DNA from: Methanocorpusculum parvum
GTDB taxonomy: Archaea; Halobacteriota; Methanomicrobia; Methanomicrobiales; Methanocorpusculaceae
Length of the DNA stretch: 64,000 nucleotides
Direction of reading: 5' to 3'
Assembly: GCA_015063085.1 (NCBI GenBank)
Contig: SUTD01000001.1
Span: 1-64,000 of the forward strand
The notes under the pieces are model-generated. The model saw nothing but the letters and a program-made list of their open reading frames with translations, searched no databases and was not told the origin of the DNA. The translations under genes were made by a program, and so were the position numbers. Shown one piece after another: positions 34,897-43,790 of this stretch; the stretch's first letter is position 1, and the number at the start of each line of letters is the position of its first letter.

Positions 34897-36519
34897 ATGA
34901 AGAAAACCTATGTTATCGGACACCAGCATCCGGATACGGATTCCATCTGCAGTGCTATCGGATACGCAGATCTCCTGAATCGAAACGGACGGGGAAACTA
35001 CATTCCGGCATGCTGCGGAAAACTGAATGCTGAATCCCGCTATGCACTGGCGAAATTCGGCGTGGATGAGCCGGTTCTCGTCTTAAATGTCGAGCCGTCA
35101 GTATCAGATCTTTCCCGGATTCACCCGGAAAAGGCGCTTGGCTCAACACCGACCATTGATGTAATCCATCAGATGGATGAGAAGGATATGAGAAACCTGC
35201 CAATCATTGACGAGTCCGGAAAACTTCTGGGACTGGTTAGTGAACACGGTCTTGCCCGTGCGTATGTTTCCAACACCAAAATGGATACGCTTGCTGTATC
35301 TCCGATTCCGGTTGAGACGCTTACCCGCATTCTCCACGGAGAAATTCGCGTCAAAAAGCATGATGTCCTGGAAGGTGCGGTTTACATCTCGATTGATGCT
35401 TTACATGTTATCCTTTCCCGCATCACGGAAAAAGATATTGCAATTGTCGGAGACGATGAGCCGACGCAGCTTGCTTTAGTCTCTGCCGGTATCGCCGCGA
35501 TAATTATTGCAGACTCTGCTCCGGTCGGCGAGCGTCTTCTGGCTTCTGCAGAAGCCCGCGGAGTCACCGTCATTGCAACAGATGCCGATGCATTCGGGGT
35601 TGCCAATCTGATTCACTTAACCCTTCCTGCAGAACGCATTATGTCGACTGATGTCCCGCGTGTTCGAATGGAGGATACCATCGAGTACGTTCAGCAGGTT
35701 GTATCCAACGCAAAGTACCGTGCGGCCTGTGTTGTCGATGCCGACGGAAAGCTGCTTGGTACAATTTCCCGCAACACATTAATGGAAGATGCCGCAAAAT
35801 CGGTTATTCTCTTAGACCACAACGAGTACGGGCAGGCAGTTCCGGGAATTGAATCCGCTGACATCGTCGAGATTATCGACCATCACCGTTTAGGAGCAAT
35901 GACTACATTAAAACCAATCCGCTTCGATATGGAGCCGGTCGGTTCAACCTCGACAATTATTGCCCGCCGTTTCCGTGAGGCAGGCGTTACTCCGTCAAAG
36001 GAAATTGCCGGTGTTCTCCTCTCCGGAATTCTTTCAGATACACTTGGTCTGAAGATGTCAACCACAACTCAGGTGGATGTGGATTTAGTGTCCTACCTCG
36101 CAGACATCGCTCAGGTAAACGCAGAAGAGTATGCTCAGGAGTTAATCTCCGAAGGTATGGCTCTTTCCGGCGTGAGTCAGTCAGCACTTCTTGACCGCGA
36201 TACCAAGGAGTTCACACTTTCTGCAAAACGGGTAATCATTGCGCAGATTTTAGTGCCGTCTTATGAGTATGCGGCAGCAAAACGTGATGAGATTTATGAT
36301 GCTCTCCGCGAAAAACTGCAGCAGCCGCATGCTCCGGATATGTATATCGCGCTCTATACCAGTGTGTCGGAGATGGGTTCGGATATGTTTGCCGTAGCTG
36401 AAGACAAAGTGCTTGCTTCTGCTCTGAAATGGGATTCTCCAATGCACCTTCCGGGTGTTGTCTCGAGAAAGAAGGATTTCGTTCCGAAATTCGGGCACAT
36501 ATTAGCCTCCCTTCTCTAA
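34897..36519 (+). CDS. ppaC: CBS/DRTGG-domain manganese-dependent inorganic pyrophosphatase
   Basis: 540 residues. Family II pyrophosphatase split by a regulatory insert. DHH motifs: VIGHQHPDTDSICSA at 6-20 at the N-terminus, and VILLDHNEYGQAV, VEIIDHHRLGAM in the middle. A CBS domain (about 65-130, PIIDESGKLLGLVSEHGLAR) precedes a DRTGG-like domain, then a second CBS (VVDADGKLLGTISRNTLM). The C-terminal DHHA2 domain carries ILSDTLGLKMSTT. By knowledge of bacterial CBS-PPases, adenine nucleotides binding the CBS pair tune activity. It drives biosynthesis by removing pyrophosphate. Confidence 0.92.
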   Translation: MKKTYVIGHQHPDTDSICSAIGYADLLNRNGRGNYIPACCGKLNAESRYALAKFGVDEPVLVLNVEPSVSDLSRIHPEKALGSTPTIDVIHQMDEKDMRNLPIIDESGKLLGLVSEHGLARAYVSNTKMDTLAVSPIPVETLTRILHGEIRVKKHDVLEGAVYISIDALHVILSRITEKDIAIVGDDEPTQLALVSAGIAAIIIADSAPVGERLLASAEARGVTVIATDADAFGVANLIHLTLPAERIMSTDVPRVRMEDTIEYVQQVVSNAKYRAACVVDADGKLLGTISRNTLMEDAAKSVILLDHNEYGQAVPGIESADIVEIIDHHRLGAMTTLKPIRFDMEPVGSTSTIIARRFREAGVTPSKEIAGVLLSGILSDTLGLKMSTTTQVDVDLVSYLADIAQVNAEEYAQELISEGMALSGVSQSALLDRDTKEFTLSAKRVIIAQILVPSYEYAAAKRDEIYDALREKLQQPHAPDMYIALYTSVSEMGSDMFAVAEDKVLASALKWDSPMHLPGVVSRKKDFVPKFGHILASLL

Positions 36520-36533
36520 ATTCTTCTTTTCTT

Positions 36534-36552
36534 ATTCTGCGGGCTGCAGAAT
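36534..36552 (+). terminator. Hairpin after the pyrophosphatase gene
   Basis: ATTCTGC (36534-36540) pairs perfectly with GCAGAAT (36546-36552) around a GGGCT loop, 15 bp after the stop codon and within a T-rich context (TTCTTCTTTTCTT just before). It is a plausible terminator. The hairpin could instead be a control element for the small gene at 36595. Confidence 0.35.
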
Positions 36553-36594
36553 TATTCCAAACTTTAATATTATACATGAGCCTTATATTTACTC

Positions 36595-36771
36595 ATGGCT
36601 GATAAAATCGCAGAAATTGTTTCAGAGCTCGAGTTCGTTGCAGATATCGAAGGAGAAAAGGACTGCCTGATGTCTCAGCAGGGAAACCTCTGGTTCAATG
36701 TCGATGTACCCAAGGGACATGGATTAAAGAGCGGCGACAAAGTCCGGGTAATTGTTGAGCGTGTTGAGTAA
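36595..36771 (+). CDS. Small conserved-looking protein, 58 residues
   Basis: A 58-residue ORF starting ATGGCTGATAAAATC. The product begins MADKIAEIVSELEFVADIEG and ends in SGDKVRVIVERVE. The alternating pattern suggests a small beta-barrel or OB/SH3-like fold; no metal motif or membrane segment is present. A TATA-like TTATATTTA about 12 bp before the ATG is too close for leaderless transcription, so a promoter further up (CTTTAATATTATAC, 36562-36575) is more likely. Its stop lies 2 bp before the next gene, so it heads an operon with a membrane protein and adenine deaminase. Confidence 0.7.
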   Translation: MADKIAEIVSELEFVADIEGEKDCLMSQQGNLWFNVDVPKGHGLKSGDKVRVIVERVE

Positions 36772-36773
36772 TC

Positions 36774-37190
36774 ATGAAAGACTTTCTTGACCGCGATCCC
36801 GTCAATCCGCGAAACATTCTGATTGGAGGACTTCTTGTTCTCCTTGCCGGTCTGATTATCATTCTCTTCCTCTTTTCCGGAGGGGCAGGAATTGATGCTG
36901 ATACTCCGGTCTATGATGACGGAGTGTTAAAGACCACTATCTCCTACTCCGGAGATGATTCACCGGATGTCTGGGTTCAGTACAATATCTTCCGCCAGGA
37001 CGGCATGTTCTTTTCCACGCAGATAGGCGGCACTCACTCCTTTAAAGAAACACTGACCAAAGGAAATACTTTATCCGAGTGTCCGGTAGAGCTTGAAGCA
37101 GGCGAGTACAAGATTTTCCTCTACATATCATCTTATGAAGATAATCCAAAGCGCCTTGCCGGATACATTCGAACCATTCAGATAGCATGA
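36774..37190 (+). CDS. Single-pass membrane protein of unknown function
   Basis: 138 residues. A short cytosolic N-terminus (MKDFLDRDPVNPRN), one transmembrane helix at about 16-35 (ILIGGLLVLLAGLIIILFLF), then an extracytoplasmic domain of about 100 residues. That domain shows beta-sandwich-like alternation (VWVQYNIFRQDGMFFSTQIG, ELEAGEYKIFLYISSYEDNP). I do not recognise the family. It overlaps adenine deaminase by 4 bp and follows the 58-residue gene by 2 bp. Functional relation to adenine salvage is unclear. Confidence 0.7.
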   Translation: MKDFLDRDPVNPRNILIGGLLVLLAGLIIILFLFSGGAGIDADTPVYDDGVLKTTISYSGDDSPDVWVQYNIFRQDGMFFSTQIGGTHSFKETLTKGNTLSECPVELEAGEYKIFLYISSYEDNPKRLAGYIRTIQIA

Positions 37191-38785
37191 GAATATTTGA
37201 TAATGCTCTTCTCTATAACCCGGTATCCGGGACCTGGATACCCTCTTCTTTCTCGGTTGAAAACGGAAAAATCAAGTCTGTTGGTGCACCCGGTTCGCTT
37301 TCCGGCCACCTGGTGTTTGACCTGGAAGGTGCACGAGTAATTCCAGGGTTAATTGATGCTCATGTGCACATTGAAAGTTCTCTTTTAACCCCTGCAGAAT
37401 TTGGCAGACTGGTTTTACCGCACGGAGTAACAACTGTTATCGCTGATCCGCATGAGATTGCCAATGTTGCAGGAACCGCAGGCATTGATTTCATGCTTTC
37501 TGATGCGAAGAACTCACCGGCAGATATTTTCTTCATGGTTCCATCCTGTGTCCCGGCAACGCCTGCTGATGTCGGCGGAGCTGTTGTCTCTGCAGCAGAC
37601 CTTGCCTGCTATGTTGGAAATCCACAGGTTTTAGGTCTTGGTGAAATGATGAATGTCCCCGGTGTTCTCTTCGGCGATGCAGAGGTCTCAGCAAAACTTG
37701 CATTATTTAGAAGAGTGGACGGACATGCTCCGGGACTTTCCGGCGAGCCGCTTTGCGAATATGTTTCCCGCGGAATCGCCAGCGATCATGAGTGTACAAC
37801 CGCAGAGGAGGCGGAAGAGAAACTCCGTCTCGGACAGATTATCTTCCTGAGAGAGGGTGATGCCGCAAAGAATGTTGCTGCACTGACTCCGGCAGTAACA
37901 CAGGCAACTGCATCGCGCTGCTGTTTTGCAACGGATGACCGCCATGTCGACAGTATTGCAGAAGAGGGTTCGATTGACAACTGTATCAGAACTGCCGTAT
38001 CCGCAGGCATGCCTCTGGAACTCGCGCTCCGTCTTGCAACACTTTCTGCTGCGGAGTACTATGCGCTTTCTGACCGCGGCCTCATTGCCCCGGGAAGGGT
38101 TGCAGACTTTTGTATCTTAGAAGAAGGCGAGACATTTTCTGTGTCGCGCGTGTACAAGAACGGTCTTGCTGTGCAGAAGAAAGGCATCGTAGAAACTGCG
38201 GAGGTTTCCTTCCCGCCGTTTGTCTGCCGTCTGCCGACTGAAGAGGAGATGCAGCTTCCAAACGGGAAGCTGAAAATCATTGAGACGATTCCAGGAGAAA
38301 TTATTACTGAATGCCGCATTGGTTCTGCCGGCGACTCCGGTGTCCAGAAGATTCTCTGCGTTGACCGATACCGCGGGGAAGGATTCGGCCTTGGACTGAT
38401 TAACGGTCTTGGTATCGAACGCGGAGCTCTTGCAACCTCAGTCTCTCATGACGCCCACAACATCATTGCAGCCGGGGCAACGGACGCAGAAATTCTGCAG
38501 GCCGTCTGTGCAGTTGCAGATGCCGGTGGCGGAATGGCTGTTGTCTGTAACGGCAAAACCACTCTGCTGCCGCTTCCGGCCGGAGGACTTATGACATTTA
38601 AGCCGTATGAGGATGTGATTTCCGAGATGCATGTCTTAAATGAAGCACTGGCTGAGACCGGAGCTGACAAGAAGGCGTTTATGTCCTTATCCTTCATGGC
38701 TCTGACGGTTGTTCCGCATCTGAAAATTACTCCACGCGGACTGTTTGACGGCGATGCATTCTGCGATGTGGATATTCAGGGTTGA
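37187..38785 (+). CDS. ade: Adenine deaminase
   Basis: 532 residues of the amidohydrolase superfamily. Metal-site motifs: PGLIDAHVHIESSLLTP near 58-74, HGVTTVIADPHEIANVAG, DGHAPGLSG, SDHECTTAEEA, FATDDRHVDSI, and the C-terminal VSHDAHNIIAAG typical of Ade. It converts adenine to hypoxanthine and ammonia for purine salvage. The length is slightly below the bacterial 570-590 residues but no motif is missing. It is coupled by a 4-bp overlap to the membrane-protein gene upstream. Confidence 0.93.
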   Translation: MRIFDNALLYNPVSGTWIPSSFSVENGKIKSVGAPGSLSGHLVFDLEGARVIPGLIDAHVHIESSLLTPAEFGRLVLPHGVTTVIADPHEIANVAGTAGIDFMLSDAKNSPADIFFMVPSCVPATPADVGGAVVSAADLACYVGNPQVLGLGEMMNVPGVLFGDAEVSAKLALFRRVDGHAPGLSGEPLCEYVSRGIASDHECTTAEEAEEKLRLGQIIFLREGDAAKNVAALTPAVTQATASRCCFATDDRHVDSIAEEGSIDNCIRTAVSAGMPLELALRLATLSAAEYYALSDRGLIAPGRVADFCILEEGETFSVSRVYKNGLAVQKKGIVETAEVSFPPFVCRLPTEEEMQLPNGKLKIIETIPGEIITECRIGSAGDSGVQKILCVDRYRGEGFGLGLINGLGIERGALATSVSHDAHNIIAAGATDAEILQAVCAVADAGGGMAVVCNGKTTLLPLPAGGLMTFKPYEDVISEMHVLNEALAETGADKKAFMSLSFMALTVVPHLKITPRGLFDGDAFCDVDIQG

Positions 38786-38824
38786 GAAACTATATCAGGA
38801 AGCGTGACTAATAGTAGAAAGATA

Positions 38825-39367
38825 ATGAGGATATATCCTGCTCTCTGTCTGACTCTCGCTTTGATGCTCCTGGTTCTTCCAGTGTCCGGAGCTCCGGCTT
38901 TCCCGCTGCCGTTTTTATCTGCTGCTGACCAGGATGAATCCAATCCGACAACATTTGTCAACGGGGAGAACCGGTTCGGATACCTGTATGTGCAGTCTGT
39001 GGAATACACCATGAAAAACATGGACGCAGAGATTGTGGTAACCTATGATATCGAGCCGTGGATTTCTTTTCTTGTGTATCTGTTCGGAAAGCAGGATTTG
39101 AAAAAGCGGGTGCTGGGTATTCTGCAGTATCCGGAAAAAGGATATGAGAGTGTGCAGGATGTGTCATTTACCTATATTGACAGTGAATCAGCAATCATAA
39201 GCGTTACCAATGCCGCTCTTGACAACCAGGATAACTCCTATTGGATTCGTCCCCACAGTTTCGGCTGTACGATTCCAACACTGACCTTCATCATCAATGC
39301 GGATGATATCAAGACATTTACCAATGTCAAAGATATGCCGAAAGGCATTGGATACTTCCGTTCATAA
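38825..39367 (+). CDS. Secreted protein of unknown function
   Basis: 180 residues from ATG 38825; an in-frame GTG at 38804 would add seven residues. The N-terminus MRIYPALCLTLALMLLVLPVSG is a clear signal peptide. The mature part is beta-rich, with a hydrophobic patch ISFLVYLFGK and a conserved-looking VEYTMKNMDAEIVVTYDIEPW. No cysteine or enzyme motif is recognised in the mature part apart from a single Cys near SFGCTIPT. It follows ade by 39 bp and may share its transcript. Function unknown. Confidence 0.65.
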   Translation: MRIYPALCLTLALMLLVLPVSGAPAFPLPFLSAADQDESNPTTFVNGENRFGYLYVQSVEYTMKNMDAEIVVTYDIEPWISFLVYLFGKQDLKKRVLGILQYPEKGYESVQDVSFTYIDSESAIISVTNAALDNQDNSYWIRPHSFGCTIPTLTFIINADDIKTFTNVKDMPKGIGYFRS

Positions 39368-39441
39368 TTCCTTTTTTCCTCTGACTGAAGGGTGCAAGTA
39401 GGTAACCTTTACATATCGAGAAGACAACATATAATTAACGT

Positions 39442-40347
39442 ATGTCTGATGTGAAAGTACCTTTAGATGTCCCGGCAGGAATGCGAGATGTTTACCTTGC
39501 AAATTATAATTTAATCACGCAGGGTTCCGGACGCCTGATGCTCTTTGCCGGCGACCAGAAGATGGAACACTTAAACGATGACTTCTATGGAGAAGGCATC
39601 CCGGCAGATGATGGAGATCCGGAGCACCTCTTCCGCATTGCATCCCAGGGTAAGGTTGGTGTCTTTGCTGCCCAGCTTGGTTTAATCACCCGCTATGCAA
39701 TGGACTATCCGGAGATTCCATACCTTGTCAAGATGAATTCCAAGACGCACTTAGTCGGTGTTTCTCAGAAGGATCCGGTTTCCCGCCAGCTCTGGTCTGT
39801 TGGTCAGTTAGTTGATATCTGTGCGGAGAATGACATCAAGATTGCCGGTATCGGATACACCATCTATCTTGGAAGCGAAAATGAGGCGGAGATGCTCGCT
39901 GAAGCTGCATCCTTAATCAACGATGCACACTTCCACGGTCTGGTAACGGTTCTCTGGATTTACCCGAGAGGAAAGGCAGTAAAAGACGAGAAGGATCCGC
40001 ACTTAATCGCCGGAGCCGCAGGTGTTGCCGCATGTCTTGGCAGTGACTTTGTCAAGGTCAATGCACCAAAGAAGGACGGTCAGTCCGGAGCTGAGCTTCT
40101 GCAGGAGGCAGTTCAGGCAGCAGGCAGAACCAAGGTTGTCTGTGCCGGCGGTTCTTCTACTTCCGAGGAGAAGTTCTTAAGCGAACTCTATGACCAGATT
40201 CACATTGGCGGGGCTTCCGGCAACGCAACCGGAAGAAACATCCACCAGAAGTCTCTTGCAGAAGCAGTGAAATTCTGTAATGCAATTTATGCAATTACTG
40301 TTGAGAACAAGAGCGTTGAAGAGGCTCTTGCAATTCTCAATGCATAA
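39442..40347 (+). CDS. Class I fructose-1,6-bisphosphate aldolase, archaeal type
   Basis: 301 residues of the DeoC/FbaB-type class I aldolase superfamily. Visible: RLMLFAGDQKMEHLND near the N-terminus, YLVKMNSKTHLVG, VTVLWIYPRGKAVKDE, SDFVKVNAPKKDGQSG with the Schiff-base lysine region, KVVCAGGSSTSEEKFL and the phosphate loop GASGNATGRNIHQ. It likely joins triose phosphates in gluconeogenesis; many archaeal homologues are also fructose-bisphosphatases, but those belong to a different family. It shares superfamily with the ADTH synthase at 19515. Phosphoglucose isomerase lies just downstream on the other strand, fitting sugar-phosphate metabolism. Confidence 0.85.
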   Translation: MSDVKVPLDVPAGMRDVYLANYNLITQGSGRLMLFAGDQKMEHLNDDFYGEGIPADDGDPEHLFRIASQGKVGVFAAQLGLITRYAMDYPEIPYLVKMNSKTHLVGVSQKDPVSRQLWSVGQLVDICAENDIKIAGIGYTIYLGSENEAEMLAEAASLINDAHFHGLVTVLWIYPRGKAVKDEKDPHLIAGAAGVAACLGSDFVKVNAPKKDGQSGAELLQEAVQAAGRTKVVCAGGSSTSEEKFLSELYDQIHIGGASGNATGRNIHQKSLAEAVKFCNAIYAITVENKSVEEALAILNA

Positions 40348-40367
40348 TTCAGAGATTTCTCTCACTA

Positions 40368-40374
40368 TTTTTTT
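40368..40374 (+). terminator. T-tract terminator after the aldolase gene
   Basis: Seven T residues starting 20 bp past the stop codon, in the 98-bp gap to the convergent phosphoglucose isomerase gene. Typical archaeal U-rich terminator; no strong hairpin was seen. Confidence 0.45.
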
Positions 40375-40445
40375 GCAGCTGCTGCTGGTATCTGTGCCCG
40401 AAAATTTAATGCGGTTTATCTGAATTTTGGAAAAAAGCCGGTTTA

Positions 40446-41171
40446 TCAGAGAGTAATCTTCTCTGAACAGAATCTGCCCACAACATCCTGATACTTTTCC
40501 GGATGGTTCATGACATCGAGCGTATCAGCAGTTCCAACCATATCATAAAGGGAACGTCCGGCAATTAATCCCAGCTCCGGGATTGGAGCAGGGAGTAAGG
40601 TGTGAATCGGAATCGGTTCTCCGTAGTTTGGATTCGGCACCCATCCGCCTTTTTTCATGTAGTAGTAAGCAGCGCCATGCATCTCGTTAATCTCACCATA
40701 CTCGGAGGAGAAATCGGTTGAGACCAGATTTGCCATAATCAGCTCCTCTCTCCCCGGATTAATAGTGATATGTCCGTAGCCGGAAGGGATTAAGACCACA
40801 TCTCCTGCGTGGGCTGGAACAACTATGACATCACTTCTGTCAGCTTTCTGAAGAAGATAGAAGGCATAGCCCGAAAGCACTTCATAAACCTCCGGATAGG
40901 AAATTCCTGCCGGGTTTTTCGGGTGGTAGTGTCCTTTGGTTTTGGTGTACTCGCCGTTGACAACTCCTGCCGGAATGCGCGTGATGTCATAGCGTAAGTG
41001 ATGCCGTTCAAGCCAGGTATGGTCACCGTGAGTTTTGTAGAGGTCACGGTACATATAGTAGAGCGGTTTTTCGGGATTCAGATTGGAGGGGCGGACAGCG
41101 AAGACATTTTCCATGTCGGAAACGGTTCTGACAGACGGCTCCGGGAGTCCGCACTCCCATATTGTATTCAT
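40446..41171 (-). CDS. pgiA: Cupin-type (archaeal) glucose-6-phosphate isomerase
   Basis: 241 residues of the euryarchaeal cupin phosphoglucose isomerase family, unrelated to the bacterial enzyme. The metal-binding cupin motif reads KTKGHYHPKNPAGISYPEVYEVLSG near 86-110 (two His and a Glu), with a second half VVLIPSGYGHITINPG supplying the last His. The N-terminal PLYYMYRDLYKTHGDHTWL is characteristic. The protein is somewhat longer than the roughly 190-residue thermococcal enzymes because of an extended C-terminus. It interconverts glucose-6-phosphate and fructose-6-phosphate. Confidence 0.9.
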   Translation of the reverse strand: MNTIWECGLPEPSVRTVSDMENVFAVRPSNLNPEKPLYYMYRDLYKTHGDHTWLERHHLRYDITRIPAGVVNGEYTKTKGHYHPKNPAGISYPEVYEVLSGYAFYLLQKADRSDVIVVPAHAGDVVLIPSGYGHITINPGREELIMANLVSTDFSSEYGEINEMHGAAYYYMKKGGWVPNPNYGEPIPIHTLLPAPIPELGLIAGRSLYDMVGTADTLDVMNHPEKYQDVVGRFCSEKITL

Positions 41172-41266
41172 GCTATATCATAGGTTTTCTAACTATAAGG
41201 GGATTCCTGATGTTGCAAAGTCATGGTTTCCAAAAACTGAAATGCCGAAAGAACGAATAGTATCAT

Positions 41267-41710
41267 ATGACCGGAGCAGAAGATAACGACACCCTGCTTC
41301 TCCATTTCCAAAGCATACGACCGGGAGGCGAGATATTTGAGGACACCACTGCCGGTGAACCCGTGCAGGTGACTTTGGGACAAAAGCAGATTAACCCGGC
41401 GTTTGAAGAGGCACTTTTTGGGAGGACTGAAGGAGAAACCGTAACTGTTGTTCTCCCGCCGGAGAAGGCGTACGGGAAGTTCAAAAAACAGCTCATTGTC
41501 CCGATTAAACGGAAGAACCTGAAGCTCGAAAAGGAACCCTCTGTTGGAGATATTATCCCGGTTGAAGTGTTTGGACAAAAATGCCGGGTAATTGTTGCGG
41601 AGGTGACACCAACAAAAATTATTGTGGATGGAAATCACCCGTTAGCAGGGGAAACAATCACTTACAGGATAACACTGGTCAAAAATCTCGGGAAGAGAGA
41701 ATCTCCATAA
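41267..41710 (+). CDS. FKBP-type peptidyl-prolyl isomerase (short, SlyD-like)
   Basis: 147 residues. FKBP core: DTLLLHFQSIRPGGEIFEDT, VTLGQKQINPAFEEALFGRTEGETVTVVLPPEKAYG, then an insert-in-flap region and VDGNHPLAGETITYRITLV, as in SlyD-like proteins. It is a cytosolic prolyl isomerase and chaperone by family. Its 3' end overlaps the convergent Lhr-type helicase gene by 32 bp, so the two transcripts are antisense at their ends. It is the first of three FKBP genes in this window. Confidence 0.88.
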   Translation: MTGAEDNDTLLLHFQSIRPGGEIFEDTTAGEPVQVTLGQKQINPAFEEALFGRTEGETVTVVLPPEKAYGKFKKQLIVPIKRKNLKLEKEPSVGDIIPVEVFGQKCRVIVAEVTPTKIIVDGNHPLAGETITYRITLVKNLGKRESP

Positions 41711-43790
41711 CCCGGTCTGTCTGATAGTATCCGGTTTTTGCCATCTCTTTTTTGACCGCGTCCGGAAGGCATGCGGAAAATTTCCAGACGGTATCCGGCA
41801 GGGGCGGGAGAGTTTCAAATGCCTGCGGATCAGATGCGATTCTCTGAAGAGCAAGCGAGACTTCGTCTTCGGCGTCCGGGCTTTCAAAGCCGAAGATGCG
41901 CACAGCAAACGGTGTTGTCCGGAATTCATGCATGCCGGACAAGCGTCCGCGCAGAAGATACGACAGTACGCGGTTTGCTGTCTCTCCGGCAAACGTTGAG
42001 AGCACAACTGACCAGCCGGTAAGTTCCGGTTCTGTTCGAATATGAATTCTGCCCGGTACAATGTCTTCCGGAAGTCCGCGGATTTTTTCGGCAAGCAGTG
42101 CTGCCTCATTTTCCGGAAGTGGGAGGAGGGTTTTTCCGCGGGCGATGATTTCTGCAGCACCAAAACAAAGAAGCGGGCTTACCGCGTTTGTTCCCCCGCT
42201 GCCGCTCCAGAACGGACGCTTCAGTCCTTTCGCAGCAGACGCCGGCTCGACAAGCGCCCGTTTGTGTACATCATCCCGATGCAGCAGGCGCCAGGTTTTT
42301 CCCGTGAAGGTGAAAACCCGTCCGGGATCGCCGGCAACAAACCGGGCGTCAAGAGTTCCAATCACTGTGCCGTCAGTGAGAACTGCCAGGTATCCTCCGG
42401 TGTCCTGAATCACTGAGAGCAGAGCTTTCCAGTTTGATTTCGAAAACTCAATCTCTGCTTTTACTCCGGGAAGATACAAATCTCCTGCGCGGGATAGATA
42501 TCCCTGCTCCTCCATGAAAGAGAGAATATCAGAGATGACCTCCTCCGGAATTGCGGAAAATGGCGTCAGGGCAGAAAGCGAAGCGACAATCTGCCGTCTG
42601 CCAAGCCCGGTTCCTTTTTGCAGAAGCAGAAAGAGCTGCTGAACCAGAACATCTGCGGCAAACCTTGGCGGGGTTAGACACTCGGATTTGTGCTGCATCG
42701 CAGATTCCACTGCTGCTGCTGAGATAAGCAGTTCACAGGAATTCTGGAGGATGAATACCATGCGGGCAGGCTTTCCCCGCCTTCCGGTTCGTCCAAGCCG
42801 CTGCAGAAACGAGGATACGGAAAGCGGCGGCCCGAACTGAACAACTAAATCCAGGTCTCCGATGTCAATTCCCAGTTCAAGCGTACTGGTACAGATCACA
42901 CAGCTCTCGCCCCCTTCGGAAAAGGAGTCTTCTGCTGCTTTTCTCTCCTCCGGGCTTACCGCTGAGTGGTGAATGAATACGTGGGACAGCCTGCTTTGGA
43001 GTGGTTCGATTAATCGTTCGGCAAGGCTTCTGCTCTCGACAAAAATCAGGGATTTTTTTCCGCGGACTGCATCTGCTGCTGCATCGATGCGGGAGAAAAA
43101 ATCCGGTTCGACCACGAATGAGAACTCCTTCTTCGATGGAAGGGACGGGATGGAGATGAGTTTTTGTTTTCTTTTCGGTGAAGACATCCAGGAAAGCAGT
43201 TCTTCCGGGTTTCCCACCGTTGCGGAAAGTCCGATTCTGATTATGTGATTTGCTGATGCAAACGAGAGCCGTTCGAGAAGACAGCGGAGATGTACGCCGC
43301 GTGAGGTCTCGATAAAGGCATGAATCTCATCGATGATAACAAACCGGAGATGGGAAAACGCGTGACGGGAGTCGCGTGACGAAAGCAGTACCTCTAACGA
43401 TTCCGGTGTGGTTAACAGAATATCCGGCTCTTCCCCGGACGAAAACTTCCAGCGCTCGGCGTTTGCTACATCTCCGTGCTGAACGGCGACCTCCAGTCCT
43501 GCACGGTTTGCGAGGCTGATGACACGTTCTGTCTGGTCATTGATCAACGCTTTCAGCGGAGAGAGGTAAACTGCAGACAGGCGTCCTTCCGGGTGTTTCA
43601 GGATAGCATCAATCACCGGAAGAAACGCAGCTTCGGTCTTTCCGCCTGCAGTTGGGGCTAAGACCAGGATGTCGCACCCGTCAGCAACGGCGCAAAGTGA
43701 GGCTGCCTGTACTTCGCGGAGACTGTCCCATCTCAGGCCGGAGATGAGAATCTCCTGCAGAACCGGGTGCAGGCCGGAGATGTCACTCAT
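41679..43790 (-). CDS. Lhr-like DEAD/DEAH-box helicase
   Basis: 703 residues. Superfamily 2 helicase motifs in order: LVLAPTAGGKTEAAFLP (motif I, about 41-57), YLSPLKALIND (Ia), TTPESLEVLL, DEIH (II), GLSATVGNP (III), TSTLELGIDIGDLDLVVQFG (V) and QRLGRTGRRG (VI). The C-terminal 350 residues match the winged-helix and DUF4145-like beta region of Lhr-family enzymes but are much shorter than bacterial Lhr (about 1500). It probably unwinds DNA or RNA/DNA in repair. It overlaps the thioredoxin gene by 4 bp, forming the last gene of the minus-strand run from 46584. Confidence 0.88.
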   Translation of the reverse strand: MSDISGLHPVLQEILISGLRWDSLREVQAASLCAVADGCDILVLAPTAGGKTEAAFLPVIDAILKHPEGRLSAVYLSPLKALINDQTERVISLANRAGLEVAVQHGDVANAERWKFSSGEEPDILLTTPESLEVLLSSRDSRHAFSHLRFVIIDEIHAFIETSRGVHLRCLLERLSFASANHIIRIGLSATVGNPEELLSWMSSPKRKQKLISIPSLPSKKEFSFVVEPDFFSRIDAAADAVRGKKSLIFVESRSLAERLIEPLQSRLSHVFIHHSAVSPEERKAAEDSFSEGGESCVICTSTLELGIDIGDLDLVVQFGPPLSVSSFLQRLGRTGRRGKPARMVFILQNSCELLISAAAVESAMQHKSECLTPPRFAADVLVQQLFLLLQKGTGLGRRQIVASLSALTPFSAIPEEVISDILSFMEEQGYLSRAGDLYLPGVKAEIEFSKSNWKALLSVIQDTGGYLAVLTDGTVIGTLDARFVAGDPGRVFTFTGKTWRLLHRDDVHKRALVEPASAAKGLKRPFWSGSGGTNAVSPLLCFGAAEIIARGKTLLPLPENEAALLAEKIRGLPEDIVPGRIHIRTEPELTGWSVVLSTFAGETANRVLSYLLRGRLSGMHEFRTTPFAVRIFGFESPDAEDEVSLALQRIASDPQAFETLPPLPDTVWKFSACLPDAVKKEMAKTGYYQTDRVMEILSSRDF

